Shown: positions 8,566 through 16,865 of the stretch, piece by piece
Layout of the letters: the number at the start of each line of letters is the position of its first letter
Position numbering within the stretch: the stretch's first letter is position 1
Assembly (NCBI GenBank): GCA_046303115.1
Contig: JBKCGZ010000168.1
Coordinates: 1-44,111 of the forward strand
Direction of reading: 5' to 3'
Length of the DNA stretch: 44,111 nucleotides
From: CAINEC01 sp046303115
GTDB lineage: Bacteria; Bacteroidota; Bacteroidia; AKYH767-A; OLB10
The notes under the pieces: generated by a model
Database searches by the model: none
Told to the model about the DNA's origin: nothing
What the model saw: only the letters and a program-made list of their open reading frames with translations
Made by a program: the position numbers and the translations under genes

Positions 8566-9414
8566 TTACCACAATTTAATTCTGAATGGTCGACACTGGT
8601 CGATATAGTGTTTTGATAACGTATATGTAAACTGAATACCAGTGAAGTGGTACCAGTCGCGATTTGTATTATCTCCTCGTTGTCTTCCAATATTGCCGGC
8701 CTTATTTTTTACAATCGATCTATCAGATAAATAATAAGCCATCTTACCGTATTCCACACGTATCGCATTGGGGTCTGCATAAACGCCACTAACATCATCC
8801 AAATAATCGGTGTAAGTTTTTCTGACAATTGATTCTAAAACTACACTCCATCTACGACCAATTTTCCACTTAAATCCGCCTCCAAAAACAAATGCGAGGT
8901 TAGTCCTTTTGTATAAGTCTTTATCAGGATTTGCAGCGGTGCCTTGTCCTTCTGTACCTAATGGCTGAAGTTCCACATATTCTCCATTGTAATAGGCTTT
9001 AGGGTTAAATTTAAAAACAGATAGACCTACCGACATGTAAGGTGAAAATATTGTAGATGGGTTAGCTGTTTGGTAGGGGAAAAAGTTAAATTCAAATTGT
9101 CCAGTCCCTTCGAAAATGGAGCTTTTAAAATTTAAATTTCGATTTTGATTAAAAGGGTCGTCAGATTGAGCATCGTCGGCTTTTATATGCCCGTAACTTA
9201 TTGCTGCCTTAAATGCCCAATGATTACTATAGCTTCGTCTATATAAAAAACCAAATCCTGGCAAATTATTTTGTCTGGCATAAGTTGCCTTTTGTAAATC
9301 GCCTTTGTAGTTCATCACTCCAAGCATAATACCCATTTCTCTCGACTGACCATTTACAGCGTGGAAAATAGAAGAAATTAGGAGTAATAACGTGAATACA
9401 ATTTTCCTGAACAT
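8566..9414 (-). CDS. porG: PorG-like outer-membrane barrel (DUF6089)
   Basis: Predicted outer-membrane beta-barrel of the DUF6089/PorG family. PorG in Porphyromonas gingivalis is a type IX secretion component that tethers the PorK-PorN ring to the outer membrane. The 282 residues start with a signal peptide (MFRKIVFTLLLLISSIFHAVNGQ) and show alternating barrel strands, the family blocks MGIMLGVMNYKGDL, LQPLGTEGQG and RKTYTDYLDDVSGVYADPNA, and a Trp at the C-terminus. Synteny supports the PorG name: it lies directly upstream of uppS and bamA as in P. gingivalis. A close paralogue precedes it, so which of the two is the true PorG is not certain. Confidence 0.72.
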   Translation of the reverse strand: MFRKIVFTLLLLISSIFHAVNGQSREMGIMLGVMNYKGDLQKATYARQNNLPGFGFLYRRSYSNHWAFKAAISYGHIKADDAQSDDPFNQNRNLNFKSSIFEGTGQFEFNFFPYQTANPSTIFSPYMSVGLSVFKFNPKAYYNGEYVELQPLGTEGQGTAANPDKDLYKRTNLAFVFGGGFKWKIGRRWSVVLESIVRKTYTDYLDDVSGVYADPNAIRVEYGKMAYYLSDRSIVKNKAGNIGRQRGDNTNRDWYHFTGIQFTYTLSKHYIDQCRPFRIKLW

Positions 9415-9459
9415 TATTTCGAAACGGAATAAAAGAATGAAAATTGCAAGTTTAAAATG

Positions 9460-10368
9460 TTAGAATACAGGGAAATTAGTTCTGCCGGTCCTTAATTTAT
9501 AATGGAAGCTAAACATTAAGAACATGTAGGCATCGTTGTCAGTTGCATCGCCTCTCTGGTTCCCGAGCAATGTTTGTGTTGTACTTGAGTTCAAACTAGG
9601 ATCGGACAAATACCCTGCTACAGTTCCATTAGCTTGGGCGATTGCATTTTTGTCGTAGTATGTTTTACTTACATCATCGATGTAATCAGTAAATGTTTTT
9701 CTAATTCCGAACTCTACACCAACCCCCATTCTTCTATTAAAGAAATACCGGGCGCCAACACCAATTGGGATGCATACCTGGGTCCTGTTGTATTTTTTTC
9801 TTCCTTCCGAAATTCCTTGACCTTCAGTTCCTAAGGGCTGTAATTCGTACCATTTATCATTCCATTGCCCTTTTGGATTAAAATGAAAAAACCCAACTCC
9901 TGCGAAAATATATCCTTGCGCTTCAAATGAACTTGACCTTTTGACACCTCTTAAACGATAAATACCCCCTTGCCTTGAAGACAAAAATGCGTATTCGAAG
10001 TTAATGTTAAACTCGTAAATGTTTGATTTGAAATTAAGATTACGGTTGTTTCGGAAATACTCTGTGGTTAATTTATCATCTCCGCGTACTTGGCCATAGG
10101 TAACATGGGAATGCAATGCGAATGACTCAGCAAGTTTATATTTTAATCCTAATGTTAAAGATGGACGAGTTAAGGAAAGTTCCAAATCTTTAAATCCGTT
10201 GGTTCCTACTTGGTTTGCCCCACCTAAATCACCAAGGAAGTTGGAAGCACCAACACCTGCACTCCATTCGTAGCGATATGCTTTCCATCTTGAACGAAGA
10301 CGTTGTGCATTCGTATTAGAGGTTAGTGCAAAGATGAATACTAATACTAGAAGTAAATTCTTTTTCAT
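9460..10368 (-). CDS. DUF6089 outer-membrane barrel, PorG paralogue
   Basis: A second DUF6089 barrel, 302 residues, with a signal peptide (MKKNLLLVLVFIFALTSNTNAQ) and the start YEWSAGVGASNFLGDLGGA, typical of this family. It shares LQPLGTEGQG and RKTFTDYIDDVSKTYYDKNA with the gene downstream and ends in a Phe, the barrel assembly signal. The two genes are 45 bp apart on the same strand and look like an old tandem duplication. It may be a second PorG-like anchor in type IX secretion or an unrelated pore; sequence alone does not separate these. Confidence 0.7.
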   Translation of the reverse strand: MKKNLLLVLVFIFALTSNTNAQRLRSRWKAYRYEWSAGVGASNFLGDLGGANQVGTNGFKDLELSLTRPSLTLGLKYKLAESFALHSHVTYGQVRGDDKLTTEYFRNNRNLNFKSNIYEFNINFEYAFLSSRQGGIYRLRGVKRSSSFEAQGYIFAGVGFFHFNPKGQWNDKWYELQPLGTEGQGISEGRKKYNRTQVCIPIGVGARYFFNRRMGVGVEFGIRKTFTDYIDDVSKTYYDKNAIAQANGTVAGYLSDPSLNSSTTQTLLGNQRGDATDNDAYMFLMFSFHYKLRTGRTNFPVF

Positions 10369-10393
10369 AACTGAGCGACATAAGTCTTATCGA

Positions 10394-10401
10394 CAAAAAT
10401 A
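10394..10401 (-). promoter_or_regulatory. -7 promoter element for the tandem DUF6089 genes
   Basis: TATTTTTG on the minus strand matches TAnnTTTG exactly and lies 25 bp before the ATG at 10368. No well-spaced -33 element was found. Confidence 0.45.
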
Positions 10402-10456
10402 ACATTTTCGCTCAAAAAACAGAGAATTTTATAAAAAATAGATTCAATCCTTTTAT

Positions 10457-11335
10457 CTAGTTTCTTGAGTCTAATCCCCAATTAAGCTTCTTTCTCAAAG
10501 TATCTAGGAAATTATCGTTGCCAATTCTTAGCAAATTCATTGTAAAATCTGATTTTTTTATGGCCAATGATACTGAGGAGTCTATCGTTACAGATCTTGA
10601 GTCGAGTGATGCAATGAAATACTGTGATCTGCCCTCAACTTCTAAAGAGATTACATTTTCATCAGATACAACTATTGGTCTAACGTTTAAGTTATGAGGT
10701 GCAATAGGGGTAATCACAAAGTTTTCGGAGTGCGGAGCTATGATTGGTCCGCCACAACTTAGCGAATAACCAGTAGAACCAGTAGGGGTAGCAATGATTA
10801 ATCCATCTGCCCAATAGGAATTTAAATATTCTCCATTGATGTATGTGTTGATGATAATCATACTTGAACTGTCTTTCTTATGGATAGTTAGTTCGTTTAA
10901 AGCATAATTTACATCTCCAAAAAGATTAATACTCGAATCGAGTCTTAGTAATCGCCTTTTATCAAGTGTATAATGCCCTTTAAATAGTGAATCAAGGCAT
11001 TGATTAATTTCTTTTGTAGAAATGCTTGATAGAAATCCCAGACGACCCACATTAATTCCTAAAACAGGTATACCACTATCTTGAACTTGGGTCAAGGTAT
11101 CTAATATTGTTCCGTCGCCACCTATGCTAAAAAGAAAATCTACTTTACCTCTGATTTCAGAACCTGAGTTGTATAACTCAAAGTGGTCGTGATGTTTTAA
11201 AGCTGATTTTAACTGATTAAATAATGGTTGATAAATGATTGGCATGGCACCACGATTTAAAATCTCTCTTATAAGCTGGATGGCAATACCATGGTTGCTT
11301 TCAGATAATTGACGAGCGTATAGTGCAATCTTCAT
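10457..11335 (-). CDS. nadK: NAD kinase
   Basis: Phosphorylates NAD to NADP in the cytoplasm. The 292-residue protein has the family GGDGT motif at residues 72-76 (Asp74 catalytic), the NELTIHKKDSS block, and the second conserved block DGLIIATPTGSTGYSLSCGGPI that shapes the NAD site. Length matches the bacterial family (about 290). It is last in a minus-strand set with a CBS-domain protein and a single-POTRA barrel; the gap to the barrel gene is 33 bp. I see nothing irregular. Confidence 0.96.
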   Translation of the reverse strand: MKIALYARQLSESNHGIAIQLIREILNRGAMPIIYQPLFNQLKSALKHHDHFELYNSGSEIRGKVDFLFSIGGDGTILDTLTQVQDSGIPVLGINVGRLGFLSSISTKEINQCLDSLFKGHYTLDKRRLLRLDSSINLFGDVNYALNELTIHKKDSSSMIIINTYINGEYLNSYWADGLIIATPTGSTGYSLSCGGPIIAPHSENFVITPIAPHNLNVRPIVVSDENVISLEVEGRSQYFIASLDSRSVTIDSSVSLAIKKSDFTMNLLRIGNDNFLDTLRKKLNWGLDSRN

Positions 11336-11368
11336 AATGTAAAGTTATGAATTCAATCCATGTAAAAT

Positions 11369-12787
11369 CTAAAAAGCAGCACCTATTCTGAAAAAAAATC
11401 CAGATTCTTTCATTCGGTTAAAAGCATATTCAAATCTAAATACTAAATCATAATAAGTTACATAATCATATCCAATACCATATGAATATTGAAAATTATT
11501 AGAAAGATTATTAAATCGATTGTAGTACTTATCTTGAACATAGCCCCCATCAGCAAATAAATTTAAATACATCGCGACTGGAATCTGATTAAATTTGTCA
11601 GAGTTGATAAATGATGTTCGATAAACTCGTTTCTTCATCAATGTGTATTTTAATTGCGATTTTATTAATAAATAATTTTGCCCGTTCATTACATAGTAAT
11701 CATAACCTCTGATGTAATCTTGTCCGTAACCAATTGCTTTTTGATTAAAAAAAGGAGCTCTTGATATTTGTGTTAAACGTCCCTTTGTCATAGCTGCTAT
11801 GTGGAATTTATCGCATAACCTAAAGTATTTTCTAAGGCCTGCGGATATAGCCATTATTTCAGGTTCGTTTTTCAACGCAGCAAAGCCACTTTTAAAAACG
11901 TCAAATTCAAAATAAGTGCCTTTTAAAGCGTATGCTTGATAGTCGCGTTTATCGAAACGGTATCCCCATGAAAGCGTAAGTGCCTGTTGATAGGTTGATT
12001 TATTTACGAAAAAGGAAGGGTTTAACAAGATTACAGAATCAATTGTACTGTTTCTGCGGTAATCCAACCCCGTTAGAAAATAATTATAGATTCCTTTACG
12101 TTTATTAATTCGAACGTAAGTTAAAAAATCTTTTCTGACATATAGATCTTCGTTTTTATAAAATTGAAGTTTGTCGCCATTTACATCGTAGGTAATTTCA
12201 TGATTTTGTGAAATTAAAAATCCTGCAGATAAGCCAATATTTTGTTTTCTGTTTAAATAGGGAATAGTATAGCTTAATCCAAGTCGGTGTGAATACCCAT
12301 ATACCATTTGAAGTTGGACTATTTCATCACGTCCTCTAAAATTATCTTGCCGGATATATAGCCCATAATTAGTTCTGCTCAAATCTTTTTTCTGAGCCCA
12401 TTCATTGAAGTTTCTATCTGCTAGCTCAAAAACAGGCATGGGCCATAAATACCATCTTTCTGATACGCTAATGTAAATTAACGCAGTAGTAGTATTTTCT
12501 TTAATGTAATTGATATCTACAAAGTTGAACAAGCCAATGTTCATGAGATTTTCTTTGCATCTTAATAATACACTATCAAGTTTGTAAACGTTTTCATTAC
12601 GACTAAATGGAAGTTCCCTTAAAATGATGGAGGCCTTCGTTTTTTTATTGCCAATAATTAAAATTTCCTTAATAAATAAAGTATCAGTTTCTGCTTTTGC
12701 AGATAAAGAAAATAACGGATTAATTAAAAAAAAGAAAAGTAATAACTTGAAAAGAATAGGGGATAAATTCGATCTCAATTCTGTCAA
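11369..12787 (-). CDS. Single-POTRA Omp85-like outer-membrane protein
   Basis: A 472-residue protein with a signal peptide (about residues 10-32, ending SAKAE), one POTRA-like domain at about 33-110 (FIKEILIIGNKKTKASIILREL...), and a barrel from about 150 ending in Phe (FFFRIGAAF). The barrel has the YIRGYDYY block, the Omp85 lid motif. It is much shorter than BamA (835), closest in layout to the small Omp85 or TamA/D15-like proteins of Bacteroidota; its substrate is unknown. The start is a TTG that follows directly on the stop codon of the CBS gene (TAATTG), implying coupling; a second TTG lies three codons later. Cotranscribed with nadK. Confidence 0.8.
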   Translation of the reverse strand: MTELRSNLSPILFKLLLFFFLINPLFSLSAKAETDTLFIKEILIIGNKKTKASIILRELPFSRNENVYKLDSVLLRCKENLMNIGLFNFVDINYIKENTTTALIYISVSERWYLWPMPVFELADRNFNEWAQKKDLSRTNYGLYIRQDNFRGRDEIVQLQMVYGYSHRLGLSYTIPYLNRKQNIGLSAGFLISQNHEITYDVNGDKLQFYKNEDLYVRKDFLTYVRINKRKGIYNYFLTGLDYRRNSTIDSVILLNPSFFVNKSTYQQALTLSWGYRFDKRDYQAYALKGTYFEFDVFKSGFAALKNEPEIMAISAGLRKYFRLCDKFHIAAMTKGRLTQISRAPFFNQKAIGYGQDYIRGYDYYVMNGQNYLLIKSQLKYTLMKKRVYRTSFINSDKFNQIPVAMYLNLFADGGYVQDKYYNRFNNLSNNFQYSYGIGYDYVTYYDLVFRFEYAFNRMKESGFFFRIGAAF

Positions 12788-13450
12788 TTAAATATTTAAA
12801 TAGTGCATCAACGAATTGTATCGATTCTTTAGGTCATCGTCAAATTCGCTTTGAGAAAAAGACCCAATCACATTGTAGTTATATCGATAAAATGCAGCAA
12901 GTATTCTAGATAAATCAACTTTATCAATTTTTAAAGTGATTTCTATTGTCTGCTGATTTTTTGTTGCGGAAACACTCGCACTTAAAATATGGCCACCATC
13001 TGATTCTACAATCTGACTAATGTGACTCATTGAGTAGTCTTTAAAGCCCATTTCGAGAATGATAATTCCTCCTGGCATATAAACACTTTTGCTCTCAGCA
13101 AAATATGCAACTAAATCATTAACTGTTACTAATCCTAAATAATGGTTGTCATCATCTATAACAGGTACAATATCTAATTTATTGATAGTTGCAATTTTTG
13201 TTAATTCATAAACATGCTGATTATGGTAAACAGAAACCTTTGAAAATGTGATATCAGCATTTTTTAAAATCGTTTTATTTAGTTCAGGCTTCACAACATC
13301 TGTTTTGTGCAGAATTCCTAAATAATTGGTGCCATCAATAACTGGTAATGCATTAACGCGTAATTCATCCATCCACACCAACGCTCTTCCGCATGTATCG
13401 GTTAGCTTTAATGGAGGGACGCTATCAGTTATTAAATTCGACGCAAACAT
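12788..13450 (-). CDS. CBS-domain protein
   Basis: A 220-residue cytoplasmic protein with a CBS pair at about residues 1-120: TDTCGRALVWMDELRVNALPVID followed by YLGILHKTDVV, then a second copy YELTKIATINKLDIVPVIDDDNHYLGLVTVNDLV. CBS pairs bind adenosyl nucleotides and act as energy or ligand sensors. The C-terminal part (about 128-220, ILEMGFKDYSMSHISQIVESDGGHILSASVS) resembles an ACT-like regulatory fold. It has no catalytic domain. A CBS protein next to nadK and pdxJ is a recurrent arrangement in Bacteroidota, but its role is not established. The ATG at 13450 is preceded by a TATGTTTG -7 element. Confidence 0.82.
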   Translation of the reverse strand: MFASNLITDSVPPLKLTDTCGRALVWMDELRVNALPVIDGTNYLGILHKTDVVKPELNKTILKNADITFSKVSVYHNQHVYELTKIATINKLDIVPVIDDDNHYLGLVTVNDLVAYFAESKSVYMPGGIIILEMGFKDYSMSHISQIVESDGGHILSASVSATKNQQTIEITLKIDKVDLSRILAAFYRYNYNVIGSFSQSEFDDDLKNRYNSLMHYLNI

Positions 13451-13493
13451 ATGTTCTTTAACGATTATGGATAAATTTTGTTATCTTATAAGA

Positions 13494-13501
13494 CAAACAT
13501 A
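13494..13501 (-). promoter_or_regulatory. -7 promoter element for the CBS-nadK operon
   Basis: TATGTTTG on the minus strand matches TAnnTTTG and lies 43 bp before the CBS gene ATG, in the 130-bp divergent spacer shared with pdxJ. No clear -33 partner was found. Confidence 0.45.
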
Positions 13502-13580
13502 GTATTTTCGCATAATAAATAGTACTTGTATGCCGCTATTTTATCAACGAACAGTAAAATCAGTTAAAGGATAGTAATCA

Positions 13581-14297
13581 ATGACAAAATTAAGTGTCAA
13601 TATCAATAAAATTGCAACATTACGAAACGCTAGAGGCGGTTCAGTTCCAGATGTTATTAAGGCGGCATTGTTTATTGAGTCATGTGGAGCTCACGGAATT
13701 ACTGTACATCCACGCCCCGATCAGCGTCATATTCGATATGAGGACGTTTATAATCTTAAAAAGGTTTTAAAAACTGAATTTAACATTGAAGGTAATCCTA
13801 CAGCAGACTTTGTTAAAATTTGTAAGGAGGTAAGGCCAGAGCAAATTACGTTAGTGCCTGATGCACCTGAAGTTCTTACTTCAAATGCCGGATGGGATAC
13901 AATAAAAAACAAAAGCTTTTTAATCAATATCATTAGTGAGCTAAAGTCGTTCGGGAGCCGAGTGTCTATTTTTATTGATCCTAATCCTGAAATGATTTTT
14001 GCGGCGAAAGAAACTGGTTGCGATAGGGTAGAACTTTACACTGAAGCATATGCATCTAATTATTCATTAAATCGCGAGCAAAGTATTGCTCCATTTCGTA
14101 TTGCTGCAGATGCAGCCGTGAAATGTGGTTTAGTGTTGAACGCAGGTCACGATTTATCACTTGAAAATTTAAATTATTTTGTAAAAGTGATTCCTGAAAT
14201 AGCTGAAGTAAGTATCGGACATGCACTCATTAGTGATGCCTTGTATATGGGATTGGAGAATACAGTAAAAGCTTATCTGAAGGCCCTAGAAGTATAA
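13581..14297 (+). CDS. pdxJ: Pyridoxine 5'-phosphate synthase
   Basis: Condenses 1-deoxy-D-xylulose 5-phosphate with 3-amino-2-oxopropyl phosphate to form pyridoxine 5'-phosphate in the DXP-dependent vitamin B6 pathway. The 238 residues form a TIM barrel with the family landmarks KLSVNINKIATLRNARGG at the N-terminus, HPRPDQRHI near residue 42, QITLVPDAPE in the middle and LNAGHDLSLEN near the end. It is transcribed divergently from the CBS gene. Its TAA stop abuts the stop codon of a converging small gene (TAATTA). Confidence 0.96.
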   Translation: MTKLSVNINKIATLRNARGGSVPDVIKAALFIESCGAHGITVHPRPDQRHIRYEDVYNLKKVLKTEFNIEGNPTADFVKICKEVRPEQITLVPDAPEVLTSNAGWDTIKNKSFLINIISELKSFGSRVSIFIDPNPEMIFAAKETGCDRVELYTEAYASNYSLNREQSIAPFRIAADAAVKCGLVLNAGHDLSLENLNYFVKVIPEIAEVSIGHALISDALYMGLENTVKAYLKALEV

Positions 14298-14495
14298 TTA
14301 TTCGTCTTTGTTTCTAGGATCGTAAACAAAGTTCTTATACCCAGCAATAATTACAATTCCATAAATTATCCAAGAAGCATATTGATTCGTTTCGTCTTCT
14401 AAAAGAGCAGTTTTCTCAATGCTTTTATACACGTAAGTAGCAATAATTACAATTGCTAAATAAAGGAACCAATAGTAAATTCTTTTATTACTCAT
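14298..14495 (-). CDS. Small two-helix membrane protein downstream of serA
   Basis: A 65-residue product with two predicted membrane helices, about residues 6-23 (YYWFLYLAIVIIATYVY) and 42-56 (SWIIYGIVIIAGY), joined by an acidic loop (EKTALLEDETNQ), and ending in a charged tail (DPRNKDE). The ATG lies 3 bp after the serA stop, and its stop abuts that of pdxJ, so it is probably cotranscribed and translated with serA. I do not recognise a family and would not assign a function. Confidence 0.55.
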   Translation of the reverse strand: MSNKRIYYWFLYLAIVIIATYVYKSIEKTALLEDETNQYASWIIYGIVIIAGYKNFVYDPRNKDE

Positions 14496-14498
14496 CGT

Positions 14499-15695
14499 TT
14501 ATAAATTTCTTGATTTGATGGTGTTTTTCACTTGCTCTAATTCCTGCATTAAATTTTGACTAACCTTTTTATCGATATCCAATGCAACGTAACCAATATT
14601 GTTGTTGGTTTGTAAATACTGTCCGAGAATATTTACTTTCATTTTTGATAGTACTCCGTTGATTTCGCTAAGAACACCAGGCACATTGCGATGAATATGT
14701 AATATGCGATTAGTATTTTTAATTAATGGTAAATTGATTTCAGGTACGGTTAGACTTCCTAAGCTTGATCCGGTTTTTGCATAGGTGATTAATTTTTCTG
14801 CTACATCAATTCCAATGGCTTCCTGCGCTTCTATTGTGCTTCCTCCAATGTGAGGAGTTAAAATTGTATTAGGTAAATGCTGCAATGGAGAAATGAATTT
14901 GTCTTTATTAGTTTTTGGCTCTTCAGGAAAAACATCAACTGCTAAGCCGGCAATATGATTTTCTATGATAGCTTGTTTAATAGCTGTCATATCTAAAACA
15001 TCACCACGACTCAAATTGATTAGATGAACACCTTTCTTCATCTTTTTTATGCGTGATGCACCGATAAGATTTTTTGTTTCATAGTTGCCTGGAACATGCA
15101 ACGTTATAACGTCGGATTTTTTTAATAAGTCATCCAATGATTTACAAGACTCAGCATTGCCTAGCGCAAGCTTATTCATGACATCATAAAAAATCACTTT
15201 CATTCCCATTGCCTCCGCTAAAACAGAAACTTGAGATCCAATATGTCCGTATCCAATTATTCCTAAAGTCTTCCCTCTCAGTTCATAGCATCCATCACTT
15301 TCTTTTAACCATTGACCTTTATGCGCTGCATTATTCTTTTCAGGAATTCTTCTTAGCAAAGAAATGCAAAGTCCAATTACTAATTCAGCTACTGAACGCG
15401 TATTTGAAAATGGAGAGTTGAAAATAGCAATCCCTTTTTCAGCAGCTTCTTTCATATCAATCTGATTTGTTCCAATACAAAATGCACCAGCTGCTATAAG
15501 ATTATCAGCGTGTGATAACACCTTTTTTGTTAGCTGAGTTTTTGATCGTAAACCTAGAATAGCTACATCACTAATTTTATTAATTAGTTCTTTTTCACTG
15601 ATAGCGCCTTTGATTACTTCTATGTTTTTAAATCCATTTTTTTTGAATAGCTCAATCGCAGCGGGATGAACATTTTCAAGCAATAGTACTTTCAT
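14499..15695 (-). CDS. serA: D-3-phosphoglycerate dehydrogenase
   Basis: Oxidises 3-phosphoglycerate to 3-phosphohydroxypyruvate with NAD, the first step of serine synthesis. The 398 residues comprise an N-terminal substrate domain, a Rossmann domain with LGIIGYGHIGSQVS (about residues 144-157), the catalytic Arg in LINLSRGDV, the Glu in VDVFPEEP and the His in TPHIGGST, and a C-terminal ACT domain (about 325-398, NVPGVLSEINGVLSKMKVNILGQYLQT). An ACT domain of this sort mediates serine feedback in E. coli SerA (410 residues). It is divergent from fbp with a 137-bp spacer. Other hydroxyacid dehydrogenases share the core, but the terminal ACT domain favours SerA. Confidence 0.92.
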   Translation of the reverse strand: MKVLLLENVHPAAIELFKKNGFKNIEVIKGAISEKELINKISDVAILGLRSKTQLTKKVLSHADNLIAAGAFCIGTNQIDMKEAAEKGIAIFNSPFSNTRSVAELVIGLCISLLRRIPEKNNAAHKGQWLKESDGCYELRGKTLGIIGYGHIGSQVSVLAEAMGMKVIFYDVMNKLALGNAESCKSLDDLLKKSDVITLHVPGNYETKNLIGASRIKKMKKGVHLINLSRGDVLDMTAIKQAIIENHIAGLAVDVFPEEPKTNKDKFISPLQHLPNTILTPHIGGSTIEAQEAIGIDVAEKLITYAKTGSSLGSLTVPEINLPLIKNTNRILHIHRNVPGVLSEINGVLSKMKVNILGQYLQTNNNIGYVALDIDKKVSQNLMQELEQVKNTIKSRNL

Positions 15696-15807
15696 AATGC
15701 AATTTTAATCCATTAAAAAATGCAATGATTATTAATGAGTATTTTTTTTGAACAATTCGAAGTGTCAAATCAACAATAAAATCTGATTATAAAATTCTAT
15801 TTTCAAT

Positions 15808-15815
15808 TATCTTTG
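15808..15815 (+). promoter_or_regulatory. -7 promoter element for fbp
   Basis: TATCTTTG matches TAnnTTTG exactly and ends 17 bp before the fbp ATG. A -33 TTTG is not evident. Confidence 0.5.
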
Positions 15816-15832
15816 CTGCAAATTAATATTTT

Positions 15833-16861
15833 ATGTTTACTCACAAGCCATTACGACGATTCATTACATTAGGTCAGTTTATCATCGAACGTCAATCTGA
15901 TTTTCCTTTTGCTAAAGGAGAATTATCTCGATTACTACGTGATATTGGAATTGCAGCAAAGTTGGTAAACAGAGAGGTGAACAAAGCAGGTCTTGCGGAT
16001 ATCCTTGGAGATATGGGAGAAACAAATGTACAAGGTGAGGATCAAAAGAAGTTAGATGTTTATGCAAATGAACAATTTATAAATGCATTACGATCAGGCG
16101 GAGAATGTCTGGCAGTGGCTTCAGAAGAAAACGAAGATTTAATTGAGATTGAAAGTCCAGTTTCAAAAAATGCAAAGTATGTTGTTTGTATTGATCCGTT
16201 AGATGGTTCTTCAAATATTGATGTTAATGTGAGTATTGGAACTATCTTTTCTATTTATAGAAGAAAAGCGGATCGTGCTGGTGCAACAACAATTGACGAT
16301 TTTATGATTAAGGGTACTGAGCAGGTAGCTGCCGGTTATGTAATTTATGGTTCAAGCACCATGTTAGTTTACACAACTGGTAAAGGTGTTAATGGATTTA
16401 CTTTAGATCCATCAATCGGAGAATTTTGTTTATCGCATCCTGATATGAAAATTCCAGAAGATGGAGTTATATACAGTATTAATGAAGGTAATTACACTCA
16501 CTTCCCGGAGGGCGTTAAAAAATATATCAAGTATTGCCAGGAAGATGATAAGTCAACAAGCCGTCCGTATTCGTCACGTTATATAGGTTCATTGGTAGCC
16601 GATTTTCATCGTAACATGATTAAGGGAGGTGTCTATATTTACCCCTCTACGGGTAAGTCGCCAAAAGGAAAATTGCGTTTATTGTATGAGGCAAATCCTT
16701 TAGCATTTATTGCAGAGCAAGCAGGTGGAAAAGCGAGTAATGGTTTCGATAGAATTCTTGAAGTTCAACCGGAGTCTTTGCACCAGCGCGTTCCGTTATT
16801 TATTGGATCAAAGAACATGGTGGAAAAAGCTGAGGAATTAATGCGAACTCATAGCGCCTGA
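15833..16861 (+). CDS. fbp: Fructose-1,6-bisphosphatase class 1
   Basis: Hydrolyses fructose 1,6-bisphosphate to fructose 6-phosphate in gluconeogenesis; cytoplasmic and magnesium-dependent. The 342 residues contain the metal-binding block VVCIDPLDGSSNIDVNVSIGTIFSIY, an upstream Glu-rich metal block (VASEENEDLIEI), the RYIGSLVADFHRNMIKGGVYIYP block and KGKLRLLYEANPLAFIAEQAGG near the C-terminus, all class 1 signatures. Length is as expected (about 330-345). The next gene, a protein kinase, begins only 4 bp after the TGA, so the two are very likely cotranscribed. Confidence 0.96.
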   Translation: MFTHKPLRRFITLGQFIIERQSDFPFAKGELSRLLRDIGIAAKLVNREVNKAGLADILGDMGETNVQGEDQKKLDVYANEQFINALRSGGECLAVASEENEDLIEIESPVSKNAKYVVCIDPLDGSSNIDVNVSIGTIFSIYRRKADRAGATTIDDFMIKGTEQVAAGYVIYGSSTMLVYTTGKGVNGFTLDPSIGEFCLSHPDMKIPEDGVIYSINEGNYTHFPEGVKKYIKYCQEDDKSTSRPYSSRYIGSLVADFHRNMIKGGVYIYPSTGKSPKGKLRLLYEANPLAFIAEQAGGKASNGFDRILEVQPESLHQRVPLFIGSKNMVEKAEELMRTHSA

Positions 16862-16865
16862 TTTT

